Source: Pseudarthrobacter sp. W1I19 (GTDB taxonomy: Bacteria > Actinomycetota > Actinomycetes > Actinomycetales > Micrococcaceae). From it: a stretch of 64,000 bases of DNA. This document shows, piece after piece, positions 35,215 through 43,247 of this stretch (the first letter of the stretch is position 1; each line of letters starts with the position of its first letter). Location: the NCBI RefSeq assembly GCF_030817835.1, contig NZ_JAUSZR010000001.1, positions 2,418,001 through 2,482,000 on the forward strand, in the 5' to 3' direction. The notes beneath the pieces were generated by a model. The model had not been told where the DNA came from. It did not search any database and worked only from the letters and a program-made list of their open reading frames with translations. A program made the translations under genes and the position numbers.

Positions 35215-36447
35215 ATGGCTACGGTTCCGGTAATCCCTGGCGCGGGACAGGACAGGCGTCTCCGGTTGGCCTTCATATCGTCGGTGATATCGCTGGTGGC
35301 CGGATTTGCGGCGGTCGGTTCTACGATCCCACTGTTCAACCTCTACCGCGCACAGGATGGGTTTACAAACGCTGATATTTCAATGGCGGTCGTCTCCTAC
35401 TCGGCCGCCACACTCATAACACTTTTAGTGCTGGGGCGAGTGTCCGGTCATCTGGGCCGACGGCCAACCTCGATTGCCGGGATGATCCTGCTCTTGCTGG
35501 CTTGTCTGCTACTGCTGGAAGTGCACGACGTCGGTGTCCTGATCTTCTGTCGGGTGCTGATGGGTTTTGGCGCCGGACTCGCCAGTAGCAGCCTAAGTGC
35601 CTACATAATCGACACGGCGCCCGGTCACCCGGCCTGGTTAGCATCGGTTGCCTCCAGCCAGACGATCATGCTCGGCCTGGCCGTCGGTACTGTCGTCTCC
35701 GGTGCCTTGGTCCAGTTCGGACCGTGGCCGCGCCAACTCATCTTCATAGTGGTCATAGCCCTCCTCCTGGTCTCTGTGGCATTGATCGCTATCAGCCCCG
35801 AAACTGTGAATCGGAGGCCAGGTGCCTGGCGGTCATTGAGACCGCGTGTCCATGTGCCCGCACGAGTCGGGGGGCAGCTCCCGAGCGCGGCAGCTATACT
35901 CTTGGCCACGTGGGCAGCCGGAGCCTTCTATCAAGCCTTTGTACCGGCACTGGTAGAAGATCAACTGCATACCAGTAGCGCACTCATCGTCGGAGTGGTG
36001 TTCGCCGCCTATATGGGGTCCAGTGTTTTAGGCGCTCCCCTTAATAGCAGATTTAGCGCCGCAACCGCCCAGCGCATCGGTATGGTTAGTTTCTTTGTTG
36101 GGATGATAGGCGTTGTCGCGGCAATCGCCACGGGCACCCTGATGCTGTTCATCGCTGCGACTCTCGTCGCCGGCGCCTCTCAAGGCGTCGCCATCAGCGC
36201 CACCACCCGCAACCTGCTTCATGGCAGCAACCTGGCCGACAGGGCCCCAACCTTCAGCGTCATTTACCTGCTCAGCTATAGTGGCGCAACAATTCCTGCA
36301 CTCGTTGCAGGACACCTTTCCGATAGTTTCTCAATTCCGCAGATTGCCCTTGGCTACAGCGCATTTGCTTTTGTCGCCACCGTGCTCGCTCTCGTCGTGG
36401 CACGAAACCCCAACTTCGGGCACGAGCGGGAACATCTGCCCAGTTGA
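35215..36447 (+). CDS. MFS transporter (12 TM, efflux type)
   Basis: This 410-residue inner-membrane carrier has about 12 hydrophobic segments and motif A GRVSGHLGRRPTSIAG between TM2 and TM3, with a second LSDSF form at the middle-late loop. It resembles small-molecule/drug proton antiporters of actinobacteria. The ATG has AGGAAGG before it. A decayed TetR gene lies convergently downstream and may once have been its regulator. The substrate is unknown. Confidence 0.87.
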   Translation: MATVPVIPGAGQDRRLRLAFISSVISLVAGFAAVGSTIPLFNLYRAQDGFTNADISMAVVSYSAATLITLLVLGRVSGHLGRRPTSIAGMILLLLACLLLLEVHDVGVLIFCRVLMGFGAGLASSSLSAYIIDTAPGHPAWLASVASSQTIMLGLAVGTVVSGALVQFGPWPRQLIFIVVIALLLVSVALIAISPETVNRRPGAWRSLRPRVHVPARVGGQLPSAAAILLATWAAGAFYQAFVPALVEDQLHTSSALIVGVVFAAYMGSSVLGAPLNSRFSAATAQRIGMVSFFVGMIGVVAAIATGTLMLFIAATLVAGASQGVAISATTRNLLHGSNLADRAPTFSVIYLLSYSGATIPALVAGHLSDSFSIPQIALGYSAFAFVATVLALVVARNPNFGHEREHLPS

Positions 36448-36617
36448 GTGTCCACGCAAGGGCGCCATTCAGTGCCGTTGTCCTTCCTCCCGGCGTGCCC
36501 CCGTCGGTTGGGCTGAGGTTCAAGTTTCTTGTTTCAGCCATCAGTACCCTGATACCGGCCCACTGGTCAGCAGTACCGGCACAACGCTTTGCTCCCCCGC
36601 CCTGCCGTATCCGTCTT

Positions 36618-37046
36618 CTAGGACCCCTTACTGTGCTGCAAGAGAGGCACGAACGCAAGGTCGAGCGCGGCGTTGAGAGGTCGAGGATCTTCTGCCAGCT
36701 GACTAAGGGTTCCTCCCCCATGAAGCGCCGCCAGAATCAATAGAGCAGTTTTCCGGGTGTCGGCACGGGCGTTCGTGCCCGCCTCTGGCGAACACGGAAT
36801 ACTACCCCTGGCGCCGCTCTGCAGCAGGCGATCCAACGTTTCGGCGATTAGCTCGCACCACCCGTCAAGGAAATCGACCCGATCACGTCCTCCCCGACGC
36901 TCCCGCAACACCAACGTGTACGACGACTGAGGGTTCATCAGTTCCTCGACGAGGTCTTTTCGCCAGCTGTTAAGCGTCTCACTGTCAGTGACTTCCAACA
37001 GACGCACTCTTTCGAGCGATAAAACCTCAGCGAAACACAGCCTCAT
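36618..37046 (-). pseudogene. TetR-family regulator remnant lacking the HTH
   Basis: The frame contains a TetR-like C-terminal domain (FLDGWCELIAETLDRLLQSG, ALLILAALHGGGTLSQLAEDPRPLNAALDLAF) like the other two YxaF-type regulators here, but no helix-turn-helix can be found in front of it. A GGACGA-type operator remains 50 bp upstream. An internal deletion of the DNA-binding part is likely. Confidence 0.5.
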
Positions 37047-37094
37047 TCATCCTCCCAGACAGTGGCAGATCGAACACTTATCCCGCCCAAATAG

Positions 37095-37110
37095 TGGACG
37101 ACTTCGTCCT
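37095..37110. promoter_or_regulatory. GGACGA-N2-TCGTCC operator
   Basis: TGGACGACTTCGTCCT contains perfect arms GGACGA and TCGTCC around CT. It is the same motif as at 21733, and it is next to the TetR remnant. Confidence 0.55.
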
Positions 37111-37816
37111 TATAGTACCGGCAATAGTGAGAGTTCACCGGCACATCGTGCGTCGCTGGCCGGTCGAACGGACGTAAACGTCCCTTATACCGTGTACTGA
37201 AGTGTTCAATACCCCGGGTCTGCGAGCCCGCCACGATGTTTACGGCACCGGTCAGGTTCGTCGACTGCAAGCGGGCCTGGAAAAGAGGGACTGGCCTATC
37301 TGGATTCGGCTGACAGAACCCGCCTCGCTGAGCCGTATCGGCACACGGGAGATGCCTGCTAGAAACCCTTGCCTATCCAGATTGTTGATGCTGTCAGCGA
37401 TGGTCGAAAAGTGAGCCACTTCGCGGGCGCCGGAATCCAGCAGTCGTGCACCAATTTATGGTTCTACCGCGGATGAAGACAGTCTAGCCAGACGTCCTGT
37501 AGGACTCTGCCAATCTAGGCTCTCCGTGGGCGGCGGTTGGGTTCAGCAGCGATTTGGAGAGGTGTTCTGGGCTGTGGACACTCAAGTGCCCTTCGGGAAG
37601 TACTACCGGAGGCCGCCATTGGTGTTCTCGTTCGAACCGCGCTGCCAGGGACTGGCGGGGTGTGGCCATGCCGCCATCGGGTGCCCGAACTACGGATCAG
37701 GCCGGACCCTCACACACCGTTTTTCTTACAGTCCCGGGACGTATGCGGGCACGTTGCCGACGTCGTTGGCAAGGGCTAAACGAGGCATCCCATGTGGCCG
37801 CTTGCCTTCGCGTTAC
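37111..37816. other. Stretch without a recognisable gene
   Basis: About 700 bp. Open frames reading through here (one very long on the plus strand) are antisense to the downstream genes and have no family character. No RNA gene or repeat was noticed. Confidence 0.4.
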
Positions 37817-38146
37817 TCAGTCCCCTTCAGCGATGCTTCTCATCGCTTTCCACCCGTGGGTCACTCCACCGCCGGCACGCAGGGCGGTAGCAACCGTGAC
37901 GGTTTCCGCTATGTCGGCTTTGGAGGCTCCTGCGGTGACGGCGCGCTTGGTGTGATCCTCGATACAGAAGGAGCATTGTGTGGTGAGCGCGACACCTACT
38001 GCGATGAGTTCCCGGACGAGGGGGTCAAGGACGCCGGTCTTCTTGCCGAAAACCGCCTTGTCGAACGCGAAGAACGCGGAGACCATCTCCGGCGCGCTTT
38101 CCTTCAGATCCTTCATGTACTGGGCATCTGCCTGGTGACCATGCAT
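37817..38146 (-). CDS. Carboxymuconolactone decarboxylase/AhpD-like protein
   Basis: This 109-residue AhpD-fold protein has the redox motif C58-SF-C61 with His65 (TTQCSFCIEDH) and VLDPLVRELIAVGVA. It is probably a peroxidase/thiol oxidoreductase. It lies 114 bp after the DHA2 exporter gene on the same strand and is likely cotranscribed. Confidence 0.88.
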   Translation of the reverse strand: MHGHQADAQYMKDLKESAPEMVSAFFAFDKAVFGKKTGVLDPLVRELIAVGVALTTQCSFCIEDHTKRAVTAGASKADIAETVTVATALRAGGGVTHGWKAMRSIAEGD

Positions 38147-38260
38147 GAGTTAGCCTTTCGTTGCGTAGCGGGTACTGCTATTTGCCGGTGTTGTGGGCGG
38201 GCGGTGACCGTAAGGGCGCCCGTGAATGCAGCGGCGGGCCTGCCGACTTTTCGGTTCCTG

Positions 38261-39703
38261 CTAGTGGCTCGGCTCGTGGATTGCAGCCACAGCGGACTTG
38301 TGATCGGCTTGTGCCGTTGCTTTGGAGGGCAGGGTGGTGGCGGCCAGTATTCCTGCTGCTGCGAGCATGCCGGCGACGGTGAGTGCGCTGCCGTACCCGA
38401 TGACCAGTTGAGGGGCCGCTGTTGCGCCGGGTTCGGGCGTCCCGGTGACGGTTGCGGCGATGCCAGCCAGAACCGCCAGTCCCAGGGCCACCCCGATTTG
38501 CTGGGCGGAGTTGAGCAGTGCGGAAGCAATGCCGGCCTCGTGGGATGCCGTGTTGTAGACCGCGGCCTGGGTCAGGGCAATGACGCCGAGGCCGAACCCG
38601 AGGGCGAGGAAGAACATGGCCGGGGCAAGGTGCAGCCAGTAGCTCGTGTCTACCTGGATGAAGGAGAACCAGAAGGCTGCAGCGGCGCTGAGCACAGCGC
38701 CCCCTGCTGCGATGACGCGCGGAGCCACCTTGTTGAGCAGTTTGGGGGCGGCGCCGGCTCCGACGATTATCCCGGCGGCGAAAGGGAGCCAGCCCGCGCC
38801 GGTTTGCAGGGGGCTGTAGTGCTGTACCTGCTGGAGGTAAAGGGTGATCACATAGAAGGTGCCCATCGGGCCGACGGCCAGCAACAGCATGGACGCGTAG
38901 GCGCCGGCGCGGCCGCGGTCCCGGAACAAGCTCAGTGGGACCAGCGGTGTGCTGCTGCGTGCTTGCGTAGCGATGAACGCTGCGAGCAGCACCAGTGCGG
39001 CGCCGAGGAGCCCGAGCCCGATCGGGTCGGTGAAACCATCTTCACCAAAGCGGGTGATGGCATACACCAGGGCAACCATGCCGCTGGTTCCCAGCACTGC
39101 GCCCCTGACGTCAAGGCTGCCCGGGTGACGCTCGGCTTCAACAAGCGTGCGGCTGCCGAGCAGCACCAGGATCCCGATGGGAATGTTGATGAAGAAGACC
39201 CACCGCCAGCCCAGGGTGCCAGTCAACACGCCACCGAGGAGCAGACCGATCACGATCCCGAGTCCCGACATCGCGCCGTACAGCCCGAGGGCGGCGTCCC
39301 GCGTCTTGCGCTCGGCGAAGGTTGTGGCGATCAAGGCCAGGGCATTCGGTGCGACCAGCGCCGCCCCCAGCCCCTGGACGGCCCGGGCGCCTATGAGCGC
39401 CCCGCTGTTCAGGCCGAGACCGCCGACCAGTGACGCAAGCACGAAGATCACCAGGCCCGCCTGCAGGGCACGCCGGCGCCCGTAGAGGTCGCCGATCCGC
39501 CCGCCCAGGAGCAGCAGGGCACCGAACGCAAGGATGTAGGCGTTCACGATCCAGGGCAAATGCACGGCGTCGATCCCGAGTTCCTGCTGGATGCTCGGCA
39601 ACGCGATATTCACGATCGAGTCGTCCAGTACCAGCATCAGCTGCGCGGTGGCTATCACCAGCAGCGGTATCAAATCCCGCCGCTGTCCTGTTTTCTCTGT
39701 CAC
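38261..39703 (-). CDS. MFS exporter, DHA2 family (14 TM)
   Basis: This 480-residue drug:H+ antiporter type has LMLVLDDSIVNIALPSIQQELG (the D-x3-VNIALP signature), GGRIGDLYGRRRAL (motif A), and LGWRWVFFINIPIGIL (motif C region). About 14 membrane spans are visible. The likely start is GTG at 39703 with GAAGGAAATG before it. No adjacent regulator is seen. Substrate unknown. Confidence 0.9.
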   Translation of the reverse strand: MTEKTGQRRDLIPLLVIATAQLMLVLDDSIVNIALPSIQQELGIDAVHLPWIVNAYILAFGALLLLGGRIGDLYGRRRALQAGLVIFVLASLVGGLGLNSGALIGARAVQGLGAALVAPNALALIATTFAERKTRDAALGLYGAMSGLGIVIGLLLGGVLTGTLGWRWVFFINIPIGILVLLGSRTLVEAERHPGSLDVRGAVLGTSGMVALVYAITRFGEDGFTDPIGLGLLGAALVLLAAFIATQARSSTPLVPLSLFRDRGRAGAYASMLLLAVGPMGTFYVITLYLQQVQHYSPLQTGAGWLPFAAGIIVGAGAAPKLLNKVAPRVIAAGGAVLSAAAAFWFSFIQVDTSYWLHLAPAMFFLALGFGLGVIALTQAAVYNTASHEAGIASALLNSAQQIGVALGLAVLAGIAATVTGTPEPGATAAPQLVIGYGSALTVAGMLAAAGILAATTLPSKATAQADHKSAVAAIHEPSH

Positions 39704-40055
39704 AACATTTCCTTCAAAATTTGGGGAGGCAGCGCGGGGGCCCGCAGTGACTTTCGTCTGCTCGCGCATCCCGCATGGGTGCCGACTCATTAGGTTTGGG
39801 ACAAGCTGCCGCCGCAGCGAAGGGTGCACAGGGCCCCGTTACCGCTTGGCGGTGCTGCCCTGGCCGGAGCCTCGTCCGTCGCCGTGACCGGGGCAGCTTG
39901 TCGGGTTGCAGCACGTCTGTGCCCCACGGCCTGGCCGCTGCCGGGCCACGGGAATTGATGGCCCGGCACGGTGTTTCGGCCCTCAAGTCCTCGAGCAAAA
40001 GGGAGAACGCGATTCCGCACGGTTGGCAACAGGGGAACCGCGGCGTACTACCGGC
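39704..40055. other. Intergenic stretch upstream of the DHA2 exporter
   Basis: About 350 bp with no recognisable gene; it should carry the exporter promoter on the minus strand. No clear operator was identified. Confidence 0.35.
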
Positions 40056-40376
40056 TCAGTTGCTGATAACGGAGTAACCGGCAGAAGTAACGGCCTCACG
40101 GACAGCGACACTGTTGGCTCGACCGCTGACAACCAGACGGGAACGGCCGCCGGGAACGAGCTCAACAGAGGCAGATTCCATGTCCTCAAGTGCCGAGACA
40201 GCCTTCTCAACAGTCTGGACACAGTGCCCGCAGGTTAGACCTTCAACAGTGAACTCAACGCCGTCGGCGGCAACGCGCGAGGAGGAGGGTTCGGATGAGC
40301 AGCAGCCGCACCCCCCAGCCGACCGGGCGAGAGGCAGTTCAGTGCGCTTTTCAGATTCAAACACGCCAGTTTCCAT
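40056..40376 (-). CDS. CopZ-like heavy-metal-associated protein with Cys-rich N-terminus
   Basis: The 106-residue product has an HMA domain (about 40-106) with the metal motif LTCGHCVQTVEKAVSALE and a closing VREAVTSAGYSVISN. Before it lies an unusual GGCGCCSSEPSSSR segment that adds three cysteines. It probably chaperones Cu(I). The start at 40376 was chosen for length; an ATG at 40391 is an alternative. A CsoR-like palindrome lies about 100 bp upstream. Confidence 0.75.
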   Translation of the reverse strand: METGVFESEKRTELPLARSAGGCGCCSSEPSSSRVAADGVEFTVEGLTCGHCVQTVEKAVSALEDMESASVELVPGGRSRLVVSGRANSVAVREAVTSAGYSVISN

Positions 40377-40474
40377 TCCTTGACGAAGCATCAATGGGTG
40401 CTGGGGTTGACGGCTGTAAGGGCGGGTGCAGGGCACCGGCCGGGACAAACCATGTCGCTGACAACACCCCAAAT

Positions 40475-40491
40475 ATACCCCCTAGGGGTAT
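40475..40491. promoter_or_regulatory. CsoR-type copper operator
   Basis: ATACCCCCTAGGGGTAT is the G/C-tract quasi-palindrome that CsoR/RcnR-family repressors bind. It lies upstream of the CopZ-like gene. No csoR gene is seen nearby, so the repressor would act in trans. Confidence 0.7.
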
Positions 40492-41081
40492 GATAGGCAA
40501 GTGCGTCCGAACAGAAGCTTGAGGTGCTCCGACGAAGCACTCCTGAATGCTCATGAACGCTTCGCGCTTCGTGGTGTAAGGTCCGTCGCGAAGGTCCGCG
40601 CTCCCCATGACCCAAGGCTATTCCTTAGGCAGCGGCGATTCTCGTCGTTGTTCATCGGCTGTTTGTGAGACGGGGACCACCGAGGTCATTCACTCGGCCT
40701 GTACGTCCAGCTTGGGCACACCCCCCAATCTGACATTCAGACAGGAGCCCCGGAGCCGTTCAGGAGGGGGTGCGATTTTCCTTTTCCTGACGATCGTTGA
40801 GAGAGCTCTTGGACCCCAACCTGACGCTTCCCAATGTTTGGGCCAGATCGTGTTGTCCCTGCTGGCCAAACGTCCCGGGCATGAGATTCCGTTCGGAAGG
40901 CAGGCAAGAAGGCCGCAAATCATCGCGTGACCGATCAGAAGAGCCGCCCCTCAGCTTTGGGGGCAGCAAGGGATAACTGCTGTCAGGTCCGCAACAAAAC
41001 CTGCCAGTACGCCCTATAGTTCCAACGTGTCAAGCTTTGTAACACTCAGCGGCGAAAAAGCCTCTGACCCGCGGAAACACT
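40492..41081. other. Stretch without a recognisable gene
   Basis: About 590 bp. A 77-codon minus-strand frame (40690-40923) is vaguely transposase-like but not identifiable. The stretch leads into the tRNA 3'-end fragment. Confidence 0.3.
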
Positions 41082-41103
41082 GTGCCCGAGGTGGGACTCG
41101 AAC
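41082..41103 (-). repeat. tRNA 3'-end fragment (possible attachment-site remnant)
   Basis: Read on the minus strand, GTTCGAGTCCCACCTCGGGCA has the TTCRANY T-loop consensus followed by an acceptor-strand-like sequence. The bases before it do not form the other half of the T stem, and no D or anticodon arm can be built. It is therefore only the 3' end of a tRNA gene, the part commonly duplicated at att sites of integrating elements. Confidence 0.5.
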
Positions 41104-41548
41104 TGCCTTCCAGGCCTTGTAAACACCGGGAACCTGCGAGAACACGCGGAATACGAGCCAGTCCAACCCATGTGCGACCCGCTTCGAGGGCGAAAGTGTG
41201 GATATTGTGCACACCTCATTTGCCCCTGAAATGGCTCCCACAGCCCAGGCCGGCGGGCCCGCCCCGGTATGCCTGGGCGGATCAAATGGCTGGTGCCCCA
41301 ACGTCCTCCAGCACTGACCTGTCGAAAAACGGATCTCGCACGTTGCCTCGAAGAACACAGGAACTACTGATGTGCTCGGGTCTTTGGACGTTTCGTAGAT
41401 CTCAGCCGCACTCCCATGCTTCCTGGCAATCGTTCCAACCAGCTCGGTACCGCGAACCCGAACAGTTCGATATTTGTAGCTCACGGTGACCCCTTCGTCG
41501 GCTAGGGCACACCCTACCCCTGAGGGCGCCGCTTCGGTGGGTTGGCTC
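41104..41548. other. Stretch without a confident gene next to the tRNA fragment
   Basis: A minus-strand frame (41484 to 41014, starting MSYKYRTVRVRGTELVGTIA) reads through the tRNA-like fragment, as spurious frames over tRNA remnants often do. Its first 55 residues look protein-like but match nothing known. No other feature is seen. Confidence 0.3.
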
Positions 41549-41662
41549 CTATGGCACCAACACCATTAGTGGCGGCGGCTCGGATCGCTCCATCGGCGCC
41601 ATTACGACGTGGTTTTTGAGGCGGAACGGTCCGAGATCAAACGGGTCGAAGATCGAAGGCAC
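41549..41662 (-). pseudogene. 5' fragment of an old yellow enzyme (NADH:flavin oxidoreductase) gene
   Basis: From GTG at 41662 with TTGGAGAG upstream, the frame reads PSIFDPFDLGPFRLKNHVVM then APMERS, the typical N-terminus of old yellow enzymes (LFxPxxLGxxxLKNRVVMAPMTR), then ends after about 37 codons at 41549. The barrel and FMN site are missing. It is divergent from an HxlR regulator, a common pairing, so the lost enzyme was probably its target. Confidence 0.7.
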
Positions 41663-41850
41663 TATATCTCTCCAAATTGGGACGAAATTCGCATAACCCT
41701 GCGCCCACCTCTCAACGAAAAGGGCTTGCCCAAGTGCGGGTACAGGGTTCCCACGGTTACCGTGATGGCAAGGCTCGGGGGCTTTAGACTCAGTTGCAAT
41801 CTGCATCTCAGCTACTGGATTGCGTCTTGCAATTTAGCTATCATAAAATT

Positions 41851-42312
41851 ATGCGCAAGCACCTCGGTCCTGATTCCGCATGCTCGGTCGCGCGCAGCCT
41901 TGACCTGCTGGGTGATAAGTGGATGTTGCTGATCGTGCGCGAGGCCTTGGTGTCGGGAACAACCCGTTTTTCTGACTTCAAGGAAGCGCTTGGAATTGCA
42001 CCGAATATCCTCGCAAATCGCCTTGACACGTTGGTTGAGGAAGGCCTTATGGAGCGCCACTCCTACAGAGAACGTGGTGCTCGCGAGAGGAGCGAGTATG
42101 CGCTCACTGAAGCAGGGAAAGCACTAAATGTGGTAATTGCAGGACTCGCCACGTGGGGGCGCGCGAAACGGCCCCGGGAGGGGGGCAACTCCCCCGCGTT
42201 CACCGTTGGCGCAACAGGTGAAATTGCGGAATTGGCTTTTGTTACTGCCGATGGACGACGGGTATCCCCTGAGTGTCTCGTTTCCACTCGCGTTCCTGAC
42301 GTTCCTGAGTAG
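41851..42312 (+). CDS. HxlR-family transcriptional regulator
   Basis: This 153-residue protein has the HxlR winged helix: CSVARSLDLLGDKWMLLIVREALVSGTTRFSDFKEALGIAPNILANRLDTLVEEGLMERHSYRERGARERSEYALTEAGKAL. A C-terminal extension (about 110-153) resembles a small domain found in many actinobacterial HxlR proteins. It probably senses electrophiles or aldehydes and once controlled the truncated divergent old yellow enzyme gene. Confidence 0.9.
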   Translation: MRKHLGPDSACSVARSLDLLGDKWMLLIVREALVSGTTRFSDFKEALGIAPNILANRLDTLVEEGLMERHSYRERGARERSEYALTEAGKALNVVIAGLATWGRAKRPREGGNSPAFTVGATGEIAELAFVTADGRRVSPECLVSTRVPDVPE

Positions 42313-42572
42313 CGCAATCTCTGAAGGCTCCGGGAAAACTCTACTAGGCGCGTCCTGGCAGCGAGCAGCTTGGATCGGGAATTGTTCGTACTCGATCTAA
42401 GGCACATTCTGTTTGCGGAACTAATACTTCCCGATTTATTTCTTTTCCCTAAGTGACCTATGTCCATAGTCTATTGTTCGCTGCCGTTTTCACTCTTTAC
42501 CCAGAATGGAAGCGACAAGGCTTTTCGTAGAAGGTAAAGCTTGCGATCACTCCTGCGGCGGCAGGTCAGCAC
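42313..42572. other. Short spacer without a gene
   Basis: About 260 bp after the HxlR gene; no gene, repeat or clear terminator was identified. Confidence 0.35.
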
Positions 42573-43040
42573 TCAACGCCCGGGACCCACTGGCGGTCGA
42601 GCCGCCATGGCCCCGCGCCTTGCCGCCATGAAAGAAGTGGTTAGCAACCATCGCAGCATATGACCTGCCCGCCCCCGCCCTGACAGGAACCCGGCCCTGC
42701 CGACCATGGACCGGTACCGGCTGATCCAGCGCACAGGTTCGCGAGTTCCGCAGTCGTAGGCTAGAGGGCCAAGCGGAGGGCCGGTCATGACAGTCTCGAG
42801 GAGGTGATGAGCAGTTGTCTGCCGGATCAGGGCCAAACCGACGATGTTGATGAGGCCGGATGCTTGGGCTTTGAGGAGACGGTCGATTGAGCCGTGAGGG
42901 CCCGGACCTGCTTTTCCAGTTCCTGGCAGTGCTTCACCAAAAGGCGCAGCGCACGGCCGGTTCGTTCTTCTGAAATGAAGATGGCCGCGGGGGTACTTGG
43001 CGGTCCGTTTACCGCAGTAGCTGCCCGTGCATTCAAACAA
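42573..43040 (-). pseudogene. Possible IS110-family transposase relic
   Basis: On the minus strand FECTGSYCGKRTAKY resembles the IS110 motif VEGTGSYGxxL, and in the neighbouring frame SEERTGRALRLLVKHCQELEKQVRALTAQS resembles the IS110 mid-protein helix (ALRxLARRxxxLxxEIxxL). The pieces are in different frames and the region between them is missing. The relic is heavily degraded and the call is tentative. Confidence 0.35.
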
Positions 43041-43247
43041 AAGACCCGTAGTCGCCGGGAACGGCGGTGCCTTTCAAAAGGCTCTTCAAGACCACCCATT
43101 GTGACAGCACGCTTGTGGATCTGGCGTCGCCGAGCATGCAAGCGTAGCGTCATTGGACAACAAAAGAGGGCGTCGAGCACCGTATGGAATGTAGATCGCC
43201 GGGCGGCTTGGTGCCAATAGTCAAGGTATTCCTTTGGAGGGGCCGAG

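Noticed and set aside
37526..39433. A 635-codon open frame on the plus strand
   Set aside because: It runs antisense to the AhpD-like and DHA2 exporter genes, which have clear family features on the minus strand. The frame is open only because of high GC.
41040..41160. A complete tRNA gene
   Set aside because: Only the T-loop and 3' acceptor strand can be recognised; no D arm or anticodon arm can be folded and the T stem does not pair.
41014..41484. 156-codon minus-strand frame as a real gene
   Set aside because: Its C-terminal half is translated from the tRNA 3' fragment and surrounding non-coding DNA. Only the first 55 residues look protein-like, with no family.
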